Source: Ruminococcaceae bacterium UBA5413 (lineage in GTDB: Bacteria > Bacillota > Clostridia > Oscillospirales > Acutalibacteraceae). From it: DNA of 9,291 bases. Positions 1 through 4,520 of this stretch are shown here, one piece after another. The DNA lies in the NCBI GenBank assembly GCA_002409585.1, contig DHNP01000008.1:86118-95408 (forward strand), given 5' to 3'. Positions within the stretch are counted from its first letter, which is position 1; each line of letters starts with the position of its first letter. Both the position numbers and the translations under genes were made by a program. Under the pieces are notes generated by a model that searched no databases, was not told the origin of the DNA, and worked only from the letters and a program-made list of their open reading frames with translations.

Positions 1-44
1 CTGCGGTTAACAGCCGCATGCTCTACCAGCTGAGCTATTGAGGA
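1..44 (-). tRNA. tRNA-Asn (anticodon GTT), 3' part beyond the window edge
   Basis: Read on the minus strand from 44 down to 1, this is the 5' part of a tRNA: a 7-nt acceptor strand TCCTCAA, T8-A9, a D arm (GCTC, loop AGCTGGTA, GAGC), a 5-bp anticodon stem TGCGG/CCGCA and a loop CTGTTAA that places anticodon GTT at 11-9, decoding asparagine codons AAC/AAU. The variable loop, T arm and 3' acceptor strand lie outside the window. It begins only about 7 nt after the 3' end of the 5S rRNA, so the two are almost certainly cut from one transcript. The identity is secure; whether CCA is encoded and what follows cannot be seen. Confidence 0.95.
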
Positions 45-51
45 ATATCGG

Positions 52-168
<117 letters not shown>

Positions 169-183
169 TGATTTAATTTTCAC

Positions 184-197
184 CGTCCATCCGGACG
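184..197 (-). other. small hairpin in the 5S leader
   Basis: A perfect 5-bp stem, CGTCC (184-188) with GGACG (193-197) and a 4-nt loop, lies between the predicted transcription start (about 199) and the mature 5S 5' end (168). It could be a processing signal removed during 5S maturation. The placement is seen; the role is inference. Confidence 0.35.
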
Positions 198-205
198 ACT
201 TATTT

Positions 206-234
206 ATAATACCACAGAAAGTTACCGAATGCAA
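206..234 (-). promoter_or_regulatory. sigma-A promoter of the 5S-tRNA-Asn unit
   Basis: On the minus strand, -35 TTGCAT (229-234) and -10 TATTAT (206-211) are separated by exactly 17 bp, each close to consensus. The predicted start is about position 199, giving a leader of roughly 30 nt before the 5S. The position between the VanW-family gene and the 5S, together with the A/T tracts just upstream, supports a strong dedicated stable-RNA promoter. Confidence 0.75.
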
Positions 235-236
235 GC

Positions 237-262
237 GTTTTTTTAATTTTTTTAAATTTTTT
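237..262 (-). promoter_or_regulatory. A/T-tract UP-like element of the 5S promoter
   Basis: Immediately upstream of the -35 hexamer, the minus strand consists of phased A runs broken by TT or TTT (about 25 nt, almost pure A/T). This is the form of UP elements bound by the RNA polymerase alpha C-terminal domain at rRNA promoters. The block starts within the stop codon of the VanW-family gene, leaving no room for an intrinsic terminator between that gene and the 5S. The composition is seen; the function is inferred from position. Confidence 0.5.
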
Positions 263-1808
263 ACGCTGCCGCGTTTTCTGACGTCTGGTTTCCGGAGGAT
301 GGGTCCTGCTGTGCCTGCGAAGACGGGGCGGAGGAAGCCTTTTCCTCCTCTGAAGATACCGGTTTACCGTTCCCGTCAAGCGTAGTGCCTTTGCCGTATG
401 AATATATGGCCTGCTGCGCCTTGTAATACGACGACGGCAGGTTTTCCGTTTTAACGGCCTTTCCGTTTTTATAGTACGTCCTTGACGCTTTTGCCCTGTA
501 ACCCGTCCTCGCCTTCGAAACGAGCTTCACGGTGCCTTTTGCAAGGGACGCGTCCTCGGTATATTTAACCGTTGACGGCGCCTGTATGGTCTGCGTCACC
601 TGTGACGATACCGTTATGGTATCGTACTCAGGCGGGAGGTACCCGTAAAAAGTCGCCGTAAGCGTTTTGCCGGTCGTATTTGTAACTATATACGCGGGGT
701 AAGCGGTAATATTTTTAAACTTGAGGTCGAGGCCCGGGTAGCTTACGGTGGCGTCCTGGCCTATGGGGCAGTAGCCCGACGGTATGGTGTGGTTTGAGCG
801 CACCGTTATCTCCATACCTGAACGCAGCGCCGCGCCGTAAAGCGTCGTCGAAGCCTGGCATATGCCGCCGCCGTACTGCTGTACGGACTTGCCGTTAAGT
901 ATGGCTCCGGCCTTTTCGTAACCGTGGGCCTGGTCGCACGAGCCTACTACGCCTAAAAACGAAAACGTACCGCCGGCTTTTACGCACGTACCGTTAACCT
1001 CAGACAGCGCAAGCGACATATTGTGCGTGCCGGCCGCGCTGTTTTTAGACACGGTACTGTAACTGCCGAGCTTTCCAAGGCGGCTTTTAAGCTGCTGCAG
1101 CGTCAGCTTTGGGCTGACGGTCTTGGCTGAAAGCTCCGCCGTGCCGGTTTTAGCTCCGTTTATAATATTTTTAACGTCATAGAAAAGTTTGTCACCGTCA
1201 GCCGAAACGCCATCTTTGCCATCCTGTACGCTGAAAGAGCATGCGCTTTGGTCAAAGCCCGTTACGCTCGGCTCCTGCGCTGAATAAGAAACGCTGTCGG
1301 TTATGCTTTTGAGTTTGCTCTTAAGGGCGTCCTCGTCAAGCACCGGCGTCACGCTGTACTTTTTAGCGTTTGACTTAAGGGCGGTTACAAGCTTGTAACG
1401 TTCTTCACGGTCGCCCGTGCGCGCATAGGAGTAAGCCTCCTTAAGCACTTCGTCGGTATTGTAAGAAAAACTGAGGTCTTTCCCGGTAATCTCCCAGCTT
1501 TTGCTTTCATATGTAATGCGTATATCGTAGCTTGTTTTTGCAAGCGCCCTGCCTACCGCCTGCTTTGCCTGTGCCATGGTCTTGCCGCCGAGGTCAACCC
1601 CTGCAACGACTGTTCCGCTGTAAAACGCGTCCGTGTCTATCGAGCTTGAAACTGCCTTGGCATGGCGGTAATTATCATAAGCCGGCTTGCCTACAAAAAC
1701 GGCCGCCAGCACAACCGCGGCGGCGGCTATGGCAGCCGCGGCTCTGCGGCCTTTACCCGAAGCGGCGGACCTTCGCTCCTCTTCCGTTTTGAAATGATTC
1801 CCCGGCAT
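261..1808 (-). CDS. VanW family protein with PG-binding-4 and G5-like domains, membrane anchored
   Basis: This 515-aa protein is probably an envelope protein anchored in the cytoplasmic membrane with its bulk outside. Residues 1-22 are charged and Arg-rich, and 23-40 form one Ala/Val-rich membrane segment. About 100-215 resembles the PG_binding_4 (YoaR-type) domain. About 245-390 is the VanW domain, with its signature near QYGGGICQASTTLY (311-324). About 396-475 looks like a G5 domain, and the last 30 residues are a Ser/Gln-rich tail. The biochemical role of VanW is unknown; the domain is common outside van clusters and its presence does not show vancomycin resistance. I chose the ATG at 1808 because GGGGGT lies 10 nt upstream; a longer in-frame extension to 1895 lacks a comparable site and would place a hydrophobic stretch before the charged N-terminus. 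It is transcribed away from the glycosyltransferase gene, from a promoter at 1909-1937 flanked by a WalR-like box, which would suit a wall-homeostasis gene. No terminator separates it from the 5S. Confidence 0.9.
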   Translation of the reverse strand: MPGNHFKTEEERRSAASGKGRRAAAAIAAAAVVLAAVFVGKPAYDNYRHAKAVSSSIDTDAFYSGTVVAGVDLGGKTMAQAKQAVGRALAKTSYDIRITYESKSWEITGKDLSFSYNTDEVLKEAYSYARTGDREERYKLVTALKSNAKKYSVTPVLDEDALKSKLKSITDSVSYSAQEPSVTGFDQSACSFSVQDGKDGVSADGDKLFYDVKNIINGAKTGTAELSAKTVSPKLTLQQLKSRLGKLGSYSTVSKNSAAGTHNMSLALSEVNGTCVKAGGTFSFLGVVGSCDQAHGYEKAGAILNGKSVQQYGGGICQASTTLYGAALRSGMEITVRSNHTIPSGYCPIGQDATVSYPGLDLKFKNITAYPAYIVTNTTGKTLTATFYGYLPPEYDTITVSSQVTQTIQAPSTVKYTEDASLAKGTVKLVSKARTGYRAKASRTYYKNGKAVKTENLPSSYYKAQQAIYSYGKGTTLDGNGKPVSSEEEKASSAPSSQAQQDPSSGNQTSENAAA

Positions 1809-1908
1809 TATAATATTACCCCCGTGTACAAATATCTGAAAATATGCTGCAAAATTGCTTAAAAGAATGCTGCATAAATCAACCAATAAATACAAAAACC
1901 ATCAAATA

Positions 1909-1937
1909 ATTATATGCCTGCGGCGCGTATATGTAAA
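1909..1937 (-). promoter_or_regulatory. sigma-A promoter of the VanW-family gene
   Basis: On the minus strand, -35 TTTACA (1932-1937) and a perfect -10 TATAAT (1909-1914) are 17 bp apart. The predicted start near 1902 gives a leader of about 94 nt before the ATG at 1808. The -35 sits inside a small dyad, ATGTAA-AG-TTACAT (1931-1944). Confidence 0.75.
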
Positions 1938-1954
1938 GTTACATCTTTATAACA
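1938..1954 (-). promoter_or_regulatory. candidate WalR (YycF) binding box
   Basis: The minus strand reads TGTTAT-AAAGA-TGTAAC, an exact match to the published WalR consensus TGTWAH-N5-TGTWAH (two direct half-sites 11 bp apart). It abuts the -35 hexamer of the VanW-family promoter and points the same way, a position suited to an activator. WalKR controls cell-wall hydrolases and related envelope genes in Firmicutes. The match is seen; binding is inference, and degenerate AT-rich motifs can occur by chance. Confidence 0.5.
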
Positions 1955-1988
1955 TTTTATGTGGACATGTAATGATAATATGTTATAA
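1947..1988. repeat. 9-bp inverted repeat TTATAACAT / ATGTTATAA in the divergent promoter region
   Basis: TTATAACAT (1947-1955) and ATGTTATAA (1980-1988) are perfect inverted copies 33 bp apart, about three helical turns. Between them lie ATGT-GG-ACAT (1959-1968) and ACATGT (1965-1970). The right arm covers most of the -10 box of the glycosyltransferase promoter and the left arm overlaps the WalR-like box. This suggests a shared operator or cooperative site; the protein is unknown. Confidence 0.5.
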
Positions 1989-1989
1989 T
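1962..1989 (+). promoter_or_regulatory. sigma-A promoter of the glycosyltransferase gene
   Basis: -35 TGGACA (1962-1967, one mismatch) and a perfect -10 TATAAT (1984-1989) are 16 bp apart. The predicted start is near 1996, leaving a leader of about 70 nt that contains a hairpin at 2009-2027 and an SD at 2047-2057. Confidence 0.7.
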
Positions 1990-2008
1990 GGATAAAATAA
2001 ATTAATAC

Positions 2009-2027
2009 GCGGCAGGCTCTTTGCCGC
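2009..2027 (+). other. GC hairpin in the glycosyltransferase leader
   Basis: A perfect 6-bp stem GCGGCA/TGCCGC with a 7-nt loop sits in the 5' leader. A run of six T begins about 9 nt after it (2037-2042), too far for a standard intrinsic terminator. It may be a weak attenuator or a stabilising 5' structure, or have no role. Confidence 0.3.
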
Positions 2028-2064
2028 TCCGATATCTTTTTTACACAGGGAGAGGTGCTTCTTC

Positions 2065-3210
2065 GTGAATATACTTATACTGACCGCGGCCACCGGGGGC
2101 GGGCATCTGCGCGCCGCGCGCGCCGTACGTTCATATGTGCTTGAAAACACGGACGGCAGCAGCGTTGAGGTAGAGGACGCATTGAAAAACATCGGCGCCG
2201 GTGTAGACAAGACTATCTGCGACGGTTACCGCATCCTCGCTACAAAGGCGCCGGCGCTTTTCGGGCATTTTTACCGCTTGAGCAACAGGGAAAGCAGCCT
2301 GTCGGACATAGTGTGGCGCTTCAGCAGCTCGCACGCCAAAAAGCTCCTGCCGCTCATAAGGAGCCACCGCCCCGACATCATCATTTCAACACATCCGTTC
2401 GTTACGGAGATGGTGTCATACCTCAAGGGCGGGGGGCTTGTCAGCGTTCCGCTCATATGCATTATGACCGACTACGGCCCGCACAAGGCGTGGATAGCCG
2501 ACCACGTTGACGCGTACGTCGTTTCAAACGAGGATATGGTTCCTAAAATGGAAGATATGGGCGTGCCTAACGCAAAAATTTACCCGTTCGGCATACCCGT
2601 TGAAAACGTATTCTTCACAAAAAGCGACAAAGAAACCCTGCAGGAAAGGTTTGGGCTTACACCTAAACTTCCTGTCGTACTCATAATGGCGGGGAGTTTC
2701 GGCGTGAGCAAGGTTTTGAGGATTTACCGGCAGATATCGCGCTCATCGGCCGCTTTCCAGATAGTCGTGATAACAGGCCGCAACAAGCGCCTTTACAGTA
2801 TCTTTCAAAAAAAGATAACCGAAAGCCCTAAAAAAACGAAGCTCGTCTTTTTCACAAATGAAGTGGAAAACTACATGCGCGCGGCAGACCTGCTCGTTAC
2901 CAAGCCCGGCGGGCTTACCGTTTCCGAAGCTTTGGCCTGCAACATACCTATGGCGGTTTTCGACGCCATACCCGGGCAGGAAGAAGACAACGCCGACTTC
3001 CTCATCTCACACCATATGGCCGTAAAGCTCGGCGAAAACGACGGCGGAGGCGACGTCGTCGGCAGTCTGCTGAAAGACAGCGCAGAGCTGAACGGCATGC
3101 GCTCTTCATGCGAGGGGTTCGACAAGTCGCACTCGGCGGCAAATATCCTTTCTTTAATTAATATTTTATATGAAAATTCAAAAGCCATGGATAAAAATCC
3201 GGAATGTTAA
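2065..3210 (+). CDS. MGDG synthase/UgtP-like processive diacylglycerol glycosyltransferase (GT28 family)
   Basis: This 381-aa cytoplasmic, membrane-associated glycosyltransferase probably moves sugar from a UDP-sugar to diacylglycerol to make glycolipids or lipoteichoic-acid anchors, as in the UgtP/MGDG synthase family. The N-terminal Rossmann half (about 1-170) has the family loop GGGH (11-14), the segment ISTHPF (107-112) and MTDYGPH (134-140), matching the MGDG_synth domain. The C-terminal half (about 200-340) is the nucleotide-sugar domain, with TKPGGLTVSEAL (279-290) and PGQEEDN (303-309). Length is normal for the family. The start is a GTG, chosen because GGGAGAGGTG (2048-2057) lies 7 nt upstream and translation begins directly with the hydrophobic strand NILILTAA. 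It is monocistronic: own promoter upstream, strong terminator downstream. MurG-like proteins share the fold, but GGGH near the N-terminus combined with the PGQEEDN motif favours the glycolipid branch. Acceptor and sugar (glucose or galactose) cannot be read from sequence. Confidence 0.88.
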   Translation: MNILILTAATGGGHLRAARAVRSYVLENTDGSSVEVEDALKNIGAGVDKTICDGYRILATKAPALFGHFYRLSNRESSLSDIVWRFSSSHAKKLLPLIRSHRPDIIISTHPFVTEMVSYLKGGGLVSVPLICIMTDYGPHKAWIADHVDAYVVSNEDMVPKMEDMGVPNAKIYPFGIPVENVFFTKSDKETLQERFGLTPKLPVVLIMAGSFGVSKVLRIYRQISRSSAAFQIVVITGRNKRLYSIFQKKITESPKKTKLVFFTNEVENYMRAADLLVTKPGGLTVSEALACNIPMAVFDAIPGQEEDNADFLISHHMAVKLGENDGGGDVVGSLLKDSAELNGMRSSCEGFDKSHSAANILSLINILYENSKAMDKNPEC

Positions 3211-3260
3211 AAACTGCCGGCGCGCGCCCTTTGCTTTACACGGGCGCACGCCGGCGGTTT
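3211..3260. terminator. strong bidirectional intrinsic terminator between convergent genes
   Basis: Arms 3211-3229 and 3242-3260 form a long stem with one C/A mismatch (3223/3248) and one wobble, rich in GC, with a 12-nt loop. It is followed on the plus strand by TTTAATTTTT and on the minus strand by TTTTTAAC. It ends the glycosyltransferase gene and can also end the small gene that converges from the right (stop at 3317). Confidence 0.88.
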
Positions 3261-3316
3261 AATTTTTCACATTGGCTTTATCAGTACCTGAGCGGCTGTG
3301 TACGCCGCGCACGGGT

Positions 3317-3583
3317 TTACTTAGGCTCCATGCCGGACTTGCCGTAAAGGTTAAGCCTGAAAAGGCGGGACTCGTCCTCCTGCTTTTCACAGATTATGTA
3401 AGCTTCGGCAATCTTGCCGCCTTCAATAATATTGGCAACGCCCACAAGCTGGCTCAGTTTGCTCTTAAGGTTAATGTTGTCGCCGTCACGCGTTACGAGG
3501 TAAACGTTTCCCTTACACTCGTCAAGCGCCTTTATGAACGTAGGCACGTCAAGGTCGTGGAGCTGTACAGGTGAAGATGGCAT
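3317..3583 (-). CDS. conserved-looking 88-aa protein of unknown function
   Basis: This is a small soluble acidic protein with no signal peptide or membrane segment. Its middle (about 10-78) alternates likely strands and helices: FIKALDECKG, VYLVTRDGDNINLKSKLSQL, then a short helix with EGGKI and a last strand IICE. The C-terminal stretch DESRLFRLNLYGK is distinctive. I recall similar short proteins in many Clostridia, sometimes labelled 'polyA polymerase', but nothing here resembles a nucleotidyltransferase and I assign no function. The gene is clearly real: a GGGAGG Shine-Dalgarno (3592-3597) sits 8 nt before the ATG, a perfect-consensus promoter lies at 3628-3655, and the bidirectional terminator at 3211-3260 closes it. 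It appears monocistronic. The strong promoter suggests appreciable vegetative expression. Confidence 0.85.
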   Translation of the reverse strand: MPSSPVQLHDLDVPTFIKALDECKGNVYLVTRDGDNINLKSKLSQLVGVANIIEGGKIAEAYIICEKQEDESRLFRLNLYGKSGMEPK

Positions 3584-3627
3584 ATATATTTCCTCCCTTT
3601 TCTTACGCAGTATAATCTCTTTACTCC

Positions 3628-3655
3628 ATTATAGCACGCTGGGCATTTCTGTCAA
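3628..3655 (-). promoter_or_regulatory. perfect-consensus sigma-A promoter of the 88-aa gene
   Basis: On the minus strand, -35 TTGACA (3650-3655) and -10 TATAAT (3628-3633) both match consensus fully, with a 16-bp spacer. Transcription would start near 3621, about 38 nt before the ATG at 3583. Confidence 0.85.
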
Positions 3656-3691
3656 CCAATTCATACCATATAAAAGCCTTTATTTTCAATA

Positions 3692-3721
3692 TAAATATTC
3701 GCAAAATAATGTGAATATTTA
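3692..3721. repeat. 11-bp AT-rich inverted repeat downstream of the ABC ATPase gene
   Basis: TAAATATTCGC (3692-3702) and GTGAATATTTA (3711-3721) form an 11-bp stem with one G/T pair and an 8-nt loop. It lies just after the ATPase stop codon (3733) and 37-66 bp upstream of the -35 box of the 88-aa gene. It lacks the GC stem and T run of an intrinsic terminator, so it may be an operator or a weak 3' structure of the ATPase mRNA. Confidence 0.45.
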
Positions 3722-3732
3722 CCATTAAATTA

Positions 3733-4425
3733 CTATACCGCCTCTGCTTTTTCGGGTTCCGCTATGCGCCCTGCCTCAAGCCGTATTATCCGTCCGGCTG
3801 AAAAGGCTATTTTCCTGTCGTGGGTTATAAGGATTACCGTTTTTCCCTCTTTGTTAAGTTCGCGCAGTATATCCATAACGGCCCTGCCGGACTCAGGGTC
3901 GAGGTTGCCGGTCGGCTCGTCCGCAAGGATTATCGGCGGCTTTGCGGCTATGGCGCGTGCTATGGCGACACGCTGCTGCTGGCCGCCGCTCATCTGCGTA
4001 GGCAGGTGGTGCATCCTGTCCGAAAGGCCCACCCTTTCGAGCGCTTCTTCCGCCATGCGGCGGCGTTTTGCTTTGTCTACCTTGCGGTAAATAAGGGGAA
4101 GCTCGACGTTTTCAAGCGCGCTGCAGCCGCTTATGAGGTTAAAACTTTGGAATATAAATCCTATGGTGCGGTTCCTTATGCGCGTGAGCTTCTTTTCCCT
4201 CATGCCGGAAACGTCTTCCCCGTCGAGAAAATACGTTCCGGAAGTCGGCGTGTCAAGGCAGCCTAAAATATTCATAAGCGTTGACTTTCCCGAACCAGAA
4301 GGCCCCTCTATGGCCGTAAATTCCCCGTGCATTATGTCAAGCGAAACACCGTTAAGTGCATTGATTTTTTTACCGTCGAGTTCGTATGTTTTATAGATAT
4401 TATTTACTTTTATAAGATTTTCCAT
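3733..4425 (-). CDS. ABC transporter ATP-binding protein, MacB/LolD/SalX type
   Basis: This 230-aa nucleotide-binding subunit would drive a membrane permease by ATP hydrolysis at the inner membrane face. All motifs are intact: Walker A GPSGSGKS (41-48), Q-loop Q93, signature MSGGQQQR (145-152, Met replacing the usual Leu), Walker B IILADE (165-170), D-loop NLD (174-176) and H-loop H202. Sequence features such as LNGVSLDI, MNILGCLDTPTSG and FQSFNLI match the FtsE/LolD/MacB subfamily, whose partners are FtsX-like permeases that export lipids, lipoproteins or peptides or act as sensors. The start is fixed by AAGGTGA a few nt before the ATG. No permease gene lies on either side: downstream is the independent 88-aa gene and upstream is a divergent gene. 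The partner must be elsewhere, so substrate cannot be given. Control by the palindrome at 4474-4500 is plausible. Confidence 0.92.
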   Translation of the reverse strand: MENLIKVNNIYKTYELDGKKINALNGVSLDIMHGEFTAIEGPSGSGKSTLMNILGCLDTPTSGTYFLDGEDVSGMREKKLTRIRNRTIGFIFQSFNLISGCSALENVELPLIYRKVDKAKRRRMAEEALERVGLSDRMHHLPTQMSGGQQQRVAIARAIAAKPPIILADEPTGNLDPESGRAVMDILRELNKEGKTVILITHDRKIAFSAGRIIRLEAGRIAEPEKAEAV

Positions 4426-4467
4426 AAAATCACCTTAATGCAGACAAAGATATTTAAATCTTCTTAA

Positions 4468-4497
4468 TTGATATATATTAAACTTGTAAAGTTTAAT
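4468..4497 (+). promoter_or_regulatory. candidate promoter of the phosphohexomutase gene
   Basis: -35 TTGATA (4468-4473) and -10 TTTAAT (4492-4497), each one base off consensus, are 18 bp apart. The start would be near 4504, giving a short leader of about 17 nt that still includes the GAGG Shine-Dalgarno at 4509-4512. The large palindrome covers the spacer and the -10, so a bound protein would block it. AT-rich DNA makes the assignment tentative. Confidence 0.45.
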
Positions 4498-4500
4498 ATA
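4474..4500. promoter_or_regulatory. perfect 12-3-12 bp palindrome, likely operator in the divergent promoter region
   Basis: TATATTAAACTT (4474-4485) and AAGTTTAATATA (4489-4500) are exact inverted copies around GTA, 27 bp in all. It lies between the divergent ABC ATPase gene (ATG at 4425) and the phosphohexomutase (TTG at 4521) and overlaps the best promoter for the latter. There is no T run suited to a terminator, so a homodimeric repressor site is the best reading. I cannot assign a regulator family, and no regulator is encoded in the window. Confidence 0.6.
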
Positions 4501-4520
4501 GGGAAAGCGAGGAAAACAAT

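Noticed and set aside
261..1808. VanW domain as a sign of glycopeptide resistance
   Set aside because: No vanR/S/H/A/X or other van gene is present. VanW domains are widespread in Firmicutes with no link to resistance, and here the domain is joined to PG-binding and G5-like domains.
2871..3188. Minus-strand reading frame of about 105 codons inside the glycosyltransferase gene
   Set aside because: It is antisense to a well-conserved coding region, lacks a Shine-Dalgarno site and resembles no protein; it is a by-product of the codon usage of the real gene. The same applies to the other long antisense frames, such as 4926-5486 and 6249-6752.
4468..4500. The 27-bp palindrome as an intrinsic terminator
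   Set aside because: It is almost all A/T, lies upstream of both divergent genes rather than at a gene end, and has no T run on either side.
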